This document shows, piece after piece, positions 7,673 through 15,760 of a stretch of DNA of 23,669 bases. How positions within the stretch are numbered: the first letter of the stretch is position 1; each line of letters opens with the position of its first letter. Source of the stretch: Anaerolineae bacterium (lineage in GTDB: Bacteria > Chloroflexota > Anaerolineae > Promineifilales > Promineifilaceae); the NCBI GenBank assembly GCA_028277515.1, contig JANQGC010000310.1, forward strand, positions 1 to 23,669, given 5' to 3'. A program made the position numbers and the translations under genes. The notes under the pieces are model-generated. The model was not told the origin of the DNA. It saw only the letters and a program-made list of their open reading frames with translations, and ran no database searches.

Positions 7673-8215
7673 TCAACGACTATCAGGATGCAGATAGGCA
7701 CAAACGGAATTATCGCTGATGTAGTTAAGCAATGCCTGGTCAAACGCGTCAACCATGCCCTTGGCAATATCGGCCGAAGCGCGCGGATCGGCAACCATAA
7801 TATAGTCACCGTAGCGAACCACGGCCGCATTGCTATCAAAAGAATCTTCTATCTCAGCCCAAATCGTTTTATCTCCATATACAGCGGGGGAGTCGATGAG
7901 CACGGTTGCTGAATCACCCAGGTAATCCACGGCCGCGTCGGCCGTTAGCAATGTGTCTGCTACCTCAGACGATCCATATTTAGCAAAAATCAAGATACCG
8001 TTATCAAATGTCATGCTGCTTGCCGACTGGGTTCCAGCAAATGGCTCGTCGCTGATGCGGTTGAATTCCATTCCTGTAATAGCATTGCCATCCAGGGGCA
8101 ATTCGTCAAGTTCCACGATACAGTTGTCAGGATCAGACTCTACGCTGTTTTGGCAGGCGGCCAACGCCATAGCCATTAAAGCAATTAGCAGTAAGATTTG
8201 CGATTTATTTTTCAT
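7673..8215 (-). CDS. Secreted lipoprotein, unknown function
   Basis: The 180-residue product starts with a lipoprotein signal. MKNK is followed by a hydrophobic stretch to the lipobox LAAC, with C21 the predicted lipidated residue. The mature part is acidic, with two further cysteines near its ends (C32 and C172) that could form a disulfide. I recognise no family. The reading frame is clean and GAGG lies a few bases before the ATG. It begins 17 bp after the ferric-reductase-like gene on the same strand, so it is almost certainly in that operon. It may serve the reductase outside the membrane, for example in metal or electron handling; this is inference from position. Confidence 0.75.
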   Translation of the reverse strand: MKNKSQILLLIALMAMALAACQNSVESDPDNCIVELDELPLDGNAITGMEFNRISDEPFAGTQSASSMTFDNGILIFAKYGSSEVADTLLTADAAVDYLGDSATVLIDSPAVYGDKTIWAEIEDSFDSNAAVVRYGDYIMVADPRASADIAKGMVDAFDQALLNYISDNSVCAYLHPDSR

Positions 8216-8232
8216 ATTTCCTCTCTCTGTGT

Positions 8233-9510
8233 CTACCTAAAATTAAACTCTTCATAATGAATCTGGGAGGATGGAACCCCCATCTTCCTGAAACTCCGGG
8301 CAAAACCCTCCGTCATTTTGATCGGACCGCACATATATATCTCTTTGTTTTCGATGCTGCCGTTGGTTAAGGAAGCGATATTTTCTGCCGATAGATGCCC
8401 GTCTACTGAAGAAAGTTGCAGGTGGGGCCGGAAGTTTTCAAAGGCTTCATCGGCCGCTATAAATTCATCCCAGAACAACAGGTCAGCTTCACTACGCACG
8501 CCATAAAAGAAATCCACATCCGCCTTGAGCGATCCGTTTGCATCACGCACCCAGCTAATAAAGGGTGTAACACCGATTCCGCCGGCGATCCAAAGCTGAT
8601 CACGGCCGCCTGTCTTGTAATTGAATGTCCCATAGGGACCTTCCACACTGGCTTCCATGCCTGGCTGCAACTCATTTATCAGGTTGCGCGTCCAATCTCC
8701 CGACCCTTTAATTGACAATCGCAAGGTGTCATCGCCTGGCGCGCAACTTACCGTAAATGGATGAGGCTCTTTCATTTTGCGGTCGCCATCAAAGTGAACG
8801 AAAACGAATTGACCCGCTTCAAAATCAATAGGATTCCCCTGCGGTTCCATGATGATTTCTGAGCATGTGCCGTTCAAGCGTCGCACCTGGGAGACAGTAT
8901 ATGTGTGGATTTTCTTAGCCCGGCCGGCGAAGATCAGCTTATACAGCCAGGCCATGATGCCGATGACACCAAATAACAGCATATACACACCCGGTATTGT
9001 CTGGCTGGAGATCGTGCCGACGAGCAGATAATGAATCAGGCCCAGCACGAAGAACAATCCCAGCAATTTGTGAAGAATTCGCCAGCGGTTGTAGGGCAGA
9101 TTGAATAATCGGCTAATGAGCGGAACCCGTGGGGCGATGCTGAGAAAAACAATCAGAATAATGCCCACAAAGGCCAACATACCTAGTGGTCTTCCAATCA
9201 CCTGCATTCCGCTATCCGGTATCACAAAAAAGTGGGCGACCAACAGGAAAAACCCGGCAATTGCCACTTGCTTATGTGTCTGATACATCTGATCGAGGCC
9301 ACCGAAGTATGGCTCCAGGCGGCGTATTCTTGTCGACAGTACGATAGCGATTGCAAACAGGATTATTGCGGTGGAAGCCAAAATCTCCCCCGCGAACTGA
9401 CCTGAGTATGATGTATCAAGCGTGTCCGGGGGTGGAAAGATGATCCAGAGCACGATATTGAGTAATGCTAAAATCACGATGATCCAATTGCCAATATTTT
9501 GTTTTTGCAT
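8233..9510 (-). CDS. Ferric-reductase-like transmembrane protein with FAD/NAD(P)-binding domains
   Basis: This 425-residue protein joins a six-helix haem-binding membrane domain to a ferredoxin-reductase-type flavin domain. The membrane half (about residues 8-195) has four histidines placed to bind two haems: H79 and H93, and H147 and H160. The FAD-binding domain shows HPFTVS (250-255) and EGPYG (290-294). The NAD(P)-binding domain shows GGIGVTP (310-316) and MCGP (393-396). The C-terminal YEEFNFR ending is typical of such reductases. It should move electrons from cytoplasmic NAD(P)H across the membrane to an outside acceptor; the acceptor is unknown. GGAGG (9517-9521) lies 6 nt before the ATG. 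A 12-bp palindrome lies 40-51 bp upstream. Confidence 0.88.
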   Translation of the reverse strand: MQKQNIGNWIIVILALLNIVLWIIFPPPDTLDTSYSGQFAGEILASTAIILFAIAIVLSTRIRRLEPYFGGLDQMYQTHKQVAIAGFFLLVAHFFVIPDSGMQVIGRPLGMLAFVGIILIVFLSIAPRVPLISRLFNLPYNRWRILHKLLGLFFVLGLIHYLLVGTISSQTIPGVYMLLFGVIGIMAWLYKLIFAGRAKKIHTYTVSQVRRLNGTCSEIIMEPQGNPIDFEAGQFVFVHFDGDRKMKEPHPFTVSCAPGDDTLRLSIKGSGDWTRNLINELQPGMEASVEGPYGTFNYKTGGRDQLWIAGGIGVTPFISWVRDANGSLKADVDFFYGVRSEADLLFWDEFIAADEAFENFRPHLQLSSVDGHLSAENIASLTNGSIENKEIYMCGPIKMTEGFARSFRKMGVPSSQIHYEEFNFR

Positions 9511-9549
9511 AATTTTCCTCCATTTTTAAAAGGTGTTCGTTTGGTTAAA

Positions 9550-9561
9550 GCACTTAAGTGC
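9550..9561. promoter_or_regulatory. 12-bp perfect palindrome upstream of the reductase gene
   Basis: GCACTTAAGTGC is self-complementary. It lies in the 74-bp gap between the 141-residue gene and the reductase gene, 40 bp before the reductase start, and fits a dimeric regulator site for an internal promoter. Confidence 0.35.
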
Positions 9562-9584
9562 ACCATAGGCCGGGCTTATCTGCC

Positions 9585-10010
9585 TTACCCGTTAAAGAGT
9601 AAAATCATTATCGTGAACCGGCCGCAAAAATAGATGTTGTTCTTTGTAAAAGGAGTTAGAGCGTCACGTGCCGCAATTTGCTGCTCCTCTCGGCCGTCCG
9701 TTTGAACGCCGATAAGGTATTGTCCCGCCTCAAGCCCGGCTTCTGCGTCCTCAAGCATTCGTTTCTCGGTGCCCTGCAAGCGTTGATATTTGCGAATGAC
9801 AGACGAGAGAAATCCATGGCGCGACCCATCAGCGTCAATATAATTTTTGCCCTGTTCCCCATGATGGATATAAATAACATCCTCTCCGAACCCGGCTGCG
9901 ACCAGGTCTTTGACAGCCATATCCACCTCATCACGTGTCGCGATGACAGTGACAACTTTGTTTGTGGGTAAGATTTCCTTACCCGGCCGAAAATTTGGTG
10001 ATTGCGTCAT
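9585..10010 (-). CDS. Small conserved protein with stress-protein-like repeat, unknown function
   Basis: The 141-residue product starts MTQSPNFRPGKEILPTNK. It has a beta-alpha segment (VVTVIATRDEVDMAVKDLVAAGF) that resembles the repeat seen in general-stress-protein-17M-like domains, then EDVIYIHHGEQGKNYID, RKYQRLQGTEKRMLED and AEAGLEAGQYLIGVQTD. The end (FCGRFTIMILL) is hydrophobic. It is a cytoplasmic-looking protein of unknown role. Its ATG overlaps the TGA of the preceding 82-residue gene by 4 bp, so the two are translationally coupled. The reductase follows after 74 bp. The coding call is strong; function is not known. Confidence 0.75.
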   Translation of the reverse strand: MTQSPNFRPGKEILPTNKVVTVIATRDEVDMAVKDLVAAGFGEDVIYIHHGEQGKNYIDADGSRHGFLSSVIRKYQRLQGTEKRMLEDAEAGLEAGQYLIGVQTDGREEQQIAARDALTPFTKNNIYFCGRFTIMILLFNG

Positions 10011-10255
10011 TGATTTATCTCCTTAAGGTCAATATGCAGATTATGCGCCTCCAATTTCTCAACCAGAAGCAATGTGAAACCCAAGTCGCGAATCTGCTGT
10101 AGTAATCCATGAAGCGCTGCCTGGTCTTTGATATATCCGAGCAGAACACTGTTTTTAGCTTCTATGGTGATCTCCAGGCCACCGAGACGTTCGCCCCAAT
10201 TAGGCGTTAAGTGGCCCGCGATCTTGATCCGATAATTCGGTGTTGATCGAGACAT
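10007..10255 (-). CDS. Small conserved Chloroflexota/Actinobacteria-type protein, unknown function
   Basis: The 82-residue product has a pattern I recognise from many small conserved hypothetical proteins. YRIKIAGHLTPNWGERLGGLEI comes first, then a strand with LLGYIKDQAALHGLL and QQIRDLGFTLLLVEKLE. The repeated core DQAALHGLLxxIRDLG is the diagnostic part. The predicted fold is beta-rich at the N-terminus with one amphipathic helix. No enzymatic motif is present. GAGG lies about 11 nt before the ATG. Its stop overlaps the start of the next gene in an ATGA arrangement. In other genomes such proteins often lie beside regulators or transporters, from general memory; the function is unknown. Confidence 0.78.
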   Translation of the reverse strand: MSRSTPNYRIKIAGHLTPNWGERLGGLEITIEAKNSVLLGYIKDQAALHGLLQQIRDLGFTLLLVEKLEAHNLHIDLKEINQ

Positions 10256-10407
10256 TTGTACGGTTGCCTCACATATTTGAAAATCGATGTAGTTATTACA
10301 TTAATGCTTTAACGGAGATAAGTCGTCCCCTAATTGGGGAGATAGGTGGGGGATTTTTGATGAGTGGTCAAGTGGATGATGGTTGACCGTAGGCCAACCA
10401 AGGTATT

Positions 10408-12606
10408 CTAAATCAAATCTAACTCTTGAGCACGAACGACGGCTTCGTGGCGGCTGTGAACATCAAGTTTTGAGTAAATACGTTTGATATGAGTGCGTAC
10501 CGTACTGACGCCAATGACAAGCTCGCCGGCAATCTGGGATGTGGATAAATCCGAATCCAGGCGTCGCAATATGCTAATTTCACGCGGCGTAAGTGGATCG
10601 GACAATTGCTGACCTGGTAAGAAAGCGGCTTTAACTTTGGCCACTGCCCACCCAGGCACCTGGTTTTGCTCAATGAATTGATTGGCTTCTAAAACGGCAT
10701 CTTGTACAGCATCCTCCTGGTCTCTCTTACGGAGAATGTCAACGAGAACCGTAAATCCATGCAGTGTATCAACATTGAGGCCGCCCCACTGCTTACAGAG
10801 CGCGATACCCTGCCGGACTGCTTCCACAGCCGGCCCTTCTTGCGCCTGGTGTTGGTGCCACATACCCAAACCGATGTGTGCCGGTCCTAGAAGAGGGATT
10901 TGCGTACCGTTGCGCTCGCGTGCAATCTCCATCGCTTCTTTGTAAGCCGTGACAGCATTTTCCCATGCTTTCCGTTTACAATATAAAATGACCAGCTTAC
11001 CCATGCTGTACACGCCGGCCGTCAAACTGCCGGCGGCAAGCGCCAATTTTGCATTACAAAGGTGGCAGTCAATGGCGGCGTCAAGTTTTCCCTGGGCTTC
11101 ATAACACCAGGCTTGTAATGTAATTGCGGGCATGCGCACATTGAGCATTTCTTCCTTTAGTAATTCCAACGATTTTTTTGTCAAAATGAGGGTGCGGTCA
11201 AAATCTCCGGCAAAGTATGCTAAGTGTGCCTTTAGCAAGAGCAGTTCGCCGCTTTCCCGTTTAGACCAATCAACCGCATCTGGCAACTTTTGCAGATGAA
11301 CAGCCAGTTCCTCAAAATGACCAAACCGCCATAATATCATACCGTAAACCAGGAACAATGCTGAACGCTGTAACACGAGCTGTTTGGGCAGCCGCTCCAA
11401 CCAATGCCAAACTATAGATATTTTGCCCTGGTTGAAGAGCATTGGCGCGTGGCGGACAATGAGATCGGCGACAAGCATATCGTTTTCAGCGGCAAAGGCG
11501 TGACTCACGGCTTCTTCAATATAATCCTGTTTTTCATACCATTTGCTGGCGTTAATATGCAGGATAGGCAGGCGTTCCGGATCATGCTCCAGCAAATGAT
11601 AACGCAGCATATCAGCAAACAGATGATGGTAACGATACCAGATACGCTGATTGTCCAGGGGAAATAGAAATAGATTGCCATTTTCTATGGACCGTAACAT
11701 GATTTGGCTGTCCGCTGCCTGGCGAACAGCGTCACACAGGGAGGCCGACAGGCGATTGAGAATGGCTGTATCAAGTAAGAACTGTAAGATATCGGGCGGC
11801 TGCTGCCGAATGACTTCGCTGACAAGATAATCGATAACATACCGGTCGCTGCCGGCGAAAGTAGCGATAAATGTGTGGCGTTCAATAGCCGGTGACTGCA
11901 AGGCTAACGCCGCTAACTGCATACTGGCTGCCCAGCCCTCGGTCCGCACATTGAGCAGGGCTACATCTTCATCTCCTAGATCGTCTGCTAAGCGGCTCTT
12001 GAAAAAAGCAACAGCCTCTGCATGGTTGAAGCTCAAATCGGCCGTGCGGATTTCTGTCATTTCGCCACGCGCCCGCCTGCGGGGTAGCTCCAGCGGCGGA
12101 TCGGATCGTGTAGAGATACCTAAGTGAAGCGTGGGTGGCACGTGTGAGAGGAGGAAGTTCAAAGCTTCATGGATACGAGGCTCGTTGATGAAGTGGTAAT
12201 CATCCAGAATCAATATGATCTTGCGGTCCGGCGCCAACTCGGAAATATCGTTGACGATTTCCGTCATCGCCACTTGCGGTTCCACCGGAATGCCGTTATG
12301 AATGTTGGTCAGGAACGATTTGCCCAACCGATTGTCCACGTTTTGTAATGTGCTGACCAAATAGATTAAGAATTGAGAGAGGTCATTGTCGTTTTCGTCC
12401 AGGGACAGCCAGCAGGTCTCGACGGTGTCATCAAGTGAGACTACCCATTCTGTTAGAAGTGTGGTTTTGCCGTATCCTGCGGGAGCAGATATGAGGGTTA
12501 ACCGTTTGTCGATACCGGCCGTCAGATTGCTGATGAGTCGCGCGCGAGGGACATGCTCGGCCGATCGTTGGGGAATAATAAGCTTGGTTCTTATTAACTT
12601 GGTCAC
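10408..12606 (-). CDS. MalT/LAL-type STAND ATPase with C-terminal LuxR HTH regulator
   Basis: The 732-residue protein has the classic order. A short N-terminus (LIRTKLIIP, VPRARLI) leads into an ATPase domain with Walker A APAGYGKTT (41-49) and Walker B IILILDDYHF (D135, D136). Next come a winged-helix and arm region, TPR-like helical repeats (about 340-640) and a LuxR-type HTH (about 665-732, from LTPREISILRRL to the end). Such proteins are signal-responsive activators: a ligand opens the STAND module and the HTH binds promoters. At 732 residues it is shorter than the usual 850-900, and the shortfall is in the TPR region. The start is GTG at 12604-12606. A TATAAT lies 7 bases upstream, so the mRNA may be leaderless. 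It lies upstream of the 10255-7673 genes, so they are candidate targets. Confidence 0.92.
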   Translation of the reverse strand: MTKLIRTKLIIPQRSAEHVPRARLISNLTAGIDKRLTLISAPAGYGKTTLLTEWVVSLDDTVETCWLSLDENDNDLSQFLIYLVSTLQNVDNRLGKSFLTNIHNGIPVEPQVAMTEIVNDISELAPDRKIILILDDYHFINEPRIHEALNFLLSHVPPTLHLGISTRSDPPLELPRRRARGEMTEIRTADLSFNHAEAVAFFKSRLADDLGDEDVALLNVRTEGWAASMQLAALALQSPAIERHTFIATFAGSDRYVIDYLVSEVIRQQPPDILQFLLDTAILNRLSASLCDAVRQAADSQIMLRSIENGNLFLFPLDNQRIWYRYHHLFADMLRYHLLEHDPERLPILHINASKWYEKQDYIEEAVSHAFAAENDMLVADLIVRHAPMLFNQGKISIVWHWLERLPKQLVLQRSALFLVYGMILWRFGHFEELAVHLQKLPDAVDWSKRESGELLLLKAHLAYFAGDFDRTLILTKKSLELLKEEMLNVRMPAITLQAWCYEAQGKLDAAIDCHLCNAKLALAAGSLTAGVYSMGKLVILYCKRKAWENAVTAYKEAMEIARERNGTQIPLLGPAHIGLGMWHQHQAQEGPAVEAVRQGIALCKQWGGLNVDTLHGFTVLVDILRKRDQEDAVQDAVLEANQFIEQNQVPGWAVAKVKAAFLPGQQLSDPLTPREISILRRLDSDLSTSQIAGELVIGVSTVRTHIKRIYSKLDVHSRHEAVVRAQELDLI
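12552..12580. repeat. Direct repeat, copy 1 (16 bp plus 9 bp)
   Basis: CATGCTCGGCCGATCG (12552-12567) is followed after 4 bp by GGAATAATA (12572-12580). Both blocks recur in the same order and orientation at 18976-18991 and 19000-19008. This copy lies inside the regulator's first codons, which remain intact. It could be an att-like site, a shared binding motif or chance. Confidence 0.5.
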
Positions 12607-12613
12607 GCTCTCA

Positions 12614-12619
12614 ATTATA
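12614..12619 (-). promoter_or_regulatory. Candidate -10 box (TATAAT) of the STAND regulator gene
   Basis: A perfect TATAAT on the minus strand is placed so that the expected start of transcription (12607) is the base next to the GTG start codon. No good -35 is visible at 16-18 bp. If real, the transcript is leaderless. Confidence 0.4.
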
Positions 12620-12754
12620 GATCACTATTCACAAGAATATGTACTTATTTTACTTGTTATGTGGTGTACAAGCGCACGGCCGTCCCTGGAATTGTGATCG
12701 ATCTCTCACCCACTCATCATAAAGCAACATCCTTACAAAATCTCCTTCAAATGA

Positions 12755-12766
12755 TGACAAATGTCA
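12755..12766. promoter_or_regulatory. TGACA-AA-TGTCA dyad in the divergent intergenic region
   Basis: TGACA and TGTCA are inverted around AA, and a further TGACA follows at 12769-12773. The site lies in the 308-bp gap between the divergent regulator gene and the CSLREA gene. It is a candidate operator for either. Apart from this dyad and the -10 box at 12614, I see nothing firm in that gap; a TATTAT at 12796-12801 lacks a -35 at proper spacing. Confidence 0.35.
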
Positions 12767-12914
12767 CCTGACACAGTTCAGAGCTTCTGATAGCCTATTA
12801 TTGGGGTATTGGCACTATTAAGGATATGAACCGAATTGATATGCAGCCTTTCACCTATTTGAAATTTATTCTTGGAGTTGTTCAATCGTGTCTGAATGAA
12901 TCGAGGGTACCGTA

Positions 12915-14486
12915 ATGAAGACTATTGTTGTCACTTTCCTACTTGCTGTCCTGGCTGTCAGCGTTTTTCTTTTTTATCTCCGTGTTGAGTCTGTCAATGC
13001 TGCAAATACAATTATAGTCGATTCTATCGCCGACACAGCGACAACAGATGGTGATTGCACCCTACGTGAAGCTATCAGCAATGCGAATAGTGATTCTGAT
13101 ACCACGGGTGGAGATTGTGAACCAGGGTTCGGCGCGGACACGATTAAATTGGTGGTCGACGGGACAATCACCCTCACTTCAAACCTGCCGGCAGTTACCA
13201 GCGATATGACCATCGACGGCAACCAAGTTGTTGCTGCCATCGACGGCGCGAGCCAACACCGGATAATCGAAATTACAGAGAATGGGGCTTTAATTCTTGA
13301 AAGGGTCAATATTCAACACGGTAGAGGATGGCAGTATGATTACTTCACCATTTTTAACAATTCGGGCAGTCTTACCGTGAAAAACAGCACCTTCACCGAA
13401 AACTGGGGTGCAATATTGAACACTGGTAAACTGACAGTGACCAACAGCACATTGGTCCAAAACAGTACAATAGCCTTTGGTGGCGCTATTCGTAATGAGA
13501 GTAGTGGCGTAGCAACCGTCTCCAATAGCACCTTTACCAGGAACAGCGGATTGGAACCTACCGGCCCTATATACAACTCTGGTACTTTGACCGTCACTAA
13601 CAATACGTTTGTAGAAAATAACGGTGGTGTCGCCAATTCCGGCATAGCATACCTAGCCGGTAATGTCTTTTCCAATTTTATAAATTGCTGGAACTTCGAT
13701 GATGGGGTGCTAATTGATAATGGCTATAATTTATCTTCCGATACAAATTGTAATTTCAGCGGTACCGGTTCAGTAAATAGTGCGACGTTGGATTTTGACA
13801 TGCTGAGCGATAATGGTGGTCTAACTTTCACATTCGCTTTGCTACCTGGCTCCATCGCCCTAAACAATATCCCACCGGAAAGCTGCTTCGCCAGCACAGA
13901 TCAGCGTGGCCAGGCACGGCCGTTTGGCGATGGCTGCGATAGCGGCGCCTATGAAGCGCAGATTGTCTGCGACGTGACCGAGAATAAAATCTACAAATTT
14001 GACGCCATTGAAATTGCATTCGCGCCCTCCGGAACCGGCGATATTGAATGTGTGCAGGTTAAGCCCTACGAAAAAGAACACCCTGATGCAACTGCTGGCC
14101 TACAAACTGGCTCGTTCTGGCAGATCATTGCCACGAATAGTGAGGGCGAAACGGCCTCTGGTTACAATGCAATTTTGTCGGCACACGTGCCATTCACACC
14201 AACCAGCTTTGACGAACTTTGCCGATATGCGGATGCTGGATGGGACTGCGCCGTTGATAGCTATGATCCGGAAGCGAAAACAATTACCCGACGAGATATC
14301 ACCCAATTTTCTGATTGGACAGTTCGGGAAGTGGGTCCTACGGCCGTCGCTATTCAATCCCTGGAAGTTAAGATAAGTCACCCATCTTCGCCGGCTACGG
14401 CCGTCCTCATTTCGGCCGGTATGGTAATTCTATGCATATTATTATTCCGCAGAAAGCATATCTGCCAATTGCCCAAGCGCGAGTAA
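12915..14486 (+). CDS. CSLREA-type beta-helix surface protein with C-terminal membrane anchor
   Basis: The 523-residue product has a signal peptide (hydrophobic to about residue 27, likely cleaved after VNA near 30). A CSLREA-type N-terminal module follows (TTDGDCTLREAISNANSD). Parallel beta-helix-like repeats rich in N-S-T/G-x-L-T-V come next (about 125-260), then a domain typical of choice-of-anchor Q proteins (ALLPGSIALNNIP, STDQRGQARPFGDGCDSGAYE). The C-terminal half ends in a hydrophobic segment (AVLISAGMVILCILLF) followed by RRKH, fitting a membrane anchor with a short cytoplasmic tail. It should be an extracellular, cell-attached adhesin or matrix-like protein; ligand unknown. GAGGG (12903-12907) lies 7 nt before the ATG. 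The upstream gap has a TGACA dyad. Confidence 0.82.
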   Translation: MKTIVVTFLLAVLAVSVFLFYLRVESVNAANTIIVDSIADTATTDGDCTLREAISNANSDSDTTGGDCEPGFGADTIKLVVDGTITLTSNLPAVTSDMTIDGNQVVAAIDGASQHRIIEITENGALILERVNIQHGRGWQYDYFTIFNNSGSLTVKNSTFTENWGAILNTGKLTVTNSTLVQNSTIAFGGAIRNESSGVATVSNSTFTRNSGLEPTGPIYNSGTLTVTNNTFVENNGGVANSGIAYLAGNVFSNFINCWNFDDGVLIDNGYNLSSDTNCNFSGTGSVNSATLDFDMLSDNGGLTFTFALLPGSIALNNIPPESCFASTDQRGQARPFGDGCDSGAYEAQIVCDVTENKIYKFDAIEIAFAPSGTGDIECVQVKPYEKEHPDATAGLQTGSFWQIIATNSEGETASGYNAILSAHVPFTPTSFDELCRYADAGWDCAVDSYDPEAKTITRRDITQFSDWTVREVGPTAVAIQSLEVKISHPSSPATAVLISAGMVILCILLFRRKHICQLPKRE

Positions 14487-14584
14487 CCCAATCACGATAG
14501 TTTGCGATCAGGGAGTTAGCCACTCCATCTAAGGCAATGCTCTGATTCGCTGAGAATTCTAGAGATACAGACAGTGATAATGTA

Positions 14585-15760
14585 ATGAGCAACAGGATGA
14601 ACCAATTTGCTATCATTCAAGATTTATATGGCGAGTCCCTTGACCAAGACGAAAATAGCAAGGAGTATGCCGTAACACTTTATCCAGCAAAAACAGAGGG
14701 GGAAATCGTTAACTTGGCTAACGAGCTAGGAATCGATCTGCCCGAAGAGTTGAGAGAATTCTACCAGGTTTCATATGGTGCATTGTTTGACGATTTTGAG
14801 ATTCTGACATTAGAAGATATCGCTATCTTGAAATCATCCTTCCAGTCTGATTATTTTGGAGATTCGTTCCTACCATTTGCTCGGTTGAGGGCCAAAGGAA
14901 TTATTGCAGCCATAGACATGAGTACGTCTGATGTGGATGAAAACCTGGCAATTGTCGGTAGGTATTATGAGTCATCACCTGCAAATTGGGAATTTATCTG
15001 TTATGGACTAAAACCATTGGTTCTAAGTATCTACCATCCAGGCCACCGGGTTTATTGGTCAGTAAATCTCGGCGCAGATGGTTATCAGGATAAAATAGGC
15101 AAGGAAATCAAGGAAGGGTTATCGAAGACAATGGCTGATGCCGTCCGGGATCATGATCGTCTGCCAGAAGTAAAGCATGGTAGAAATAGGAATCTTCGCA
15201 AGAGTGAAAGTGAGCTACCTGTTTCTGAAGCAGTCGCCCAATTCGAATCAAGCCCGCTGTGGAGCGTATTTGAGCCTGATGACAGCCCTCAAGTTTTAAT
15301 CGATCCAAGGGCACCGGATGTCATAATACCAGAGGCGGTGCTTAAATATTACAAATTGTGTGGTGGACAGGAGACCATAATTACCACTGATGACAATATT
15401 GTTCTCTCAGTCGTGAGGCCCGAAGAATTTGAGTGGGCGTTGAAAACAGTTTTGGGTAAGTTCCTTGACAGGCAGATCGATACTTTACAAGACGGTTACA
15501 CATGGAAATGGTATGTGATCGGCAGAGGTGACACTGATGATTACTTTGTTATTGACCTCTGCCCAAAAAGGTATGGTTACTGTTATTTCACAACGACTTA
15601 TACATTTGGTCAGCGAGGATTGATACCTATCGTAGCCACCTCTTTTGAGGGCCTATTACAGCAATTGCATACCGCCGCCAAGATCGGTGAGGATTGGGAC
15701 TGGTATAAGACAAGTCTGGGAGATTTGTTCAATATTTTAGATGAACATGATACGAAGTAG
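14585..15760 (+). CDS. SMI1/KNR4 (SUKH) domain protein, probably two domains
   Basis: The 391-residue product begins with a typical SMI1/KNR4 (SUKH) segment at about 40-80: IVNLANELGIDLPEELREFY then SYGALFDDFEIL. The second half (about 225-390) looks like another divergent copy, with IPEAVLKYYKLCGGQE, then YFVIDLCP, and the family-like end IPIVATSFEGLLQQL. SUKH proteins commonly act as immunity proteins against secreted or contact-delivered nuclease and deaminase toxins, and some have other roles. No toxin gene is adjacent, only the upstream surface protein and downstream debris. A second ATG at 14597 is possible, and no clear ribosome site separates the two. The protein is cytoplasmic, with no signal or membrane segment. 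The N-terminal call is good; the second domain is an inference. Confidence 0.72.
   Translation: MSNRMNQFAIIQDLYGESLDQDENSKEYAVTLYPAKTEGEIVNLANELGIDLPEELREFYQVSYGALFDDFEILTLEDIAILKSSFQSDYFGDSFLPFARLRAKGIIAAIDMSTSDVDENLAIVGRYYESSPANWEFICYGLKPLVLSIYHPGHRVYWSVNLGADGYQDKIGKEIKEGLSKTMADAVRDHDRLPEVKHGRNRNLRKSESELPVSEAVAQFESSPLWSVFEPDDSPQVLIDPRAPDVIIPEAVLKYYKLCGGQETIITTDDNIVLSVVRPEEFEWALKTVLGKFLDRQIDTLQDGYTWKWYVIGRGDTDDYFVIDLCPKRYGYCYFTTTYTFGQRGLIPIVATSFEGLLQQLHTAAKIGEDWDWYKTSLGDLFNILDEHDTK

Noticed and set aside
10326..10346. CCCC-TAATT-GGGG hairpin between the regulator and the 82-residue gene
   Set aside because: The arms are only 4-5 bp and no T-run follows, so neither a terminator nor an operator is supported.
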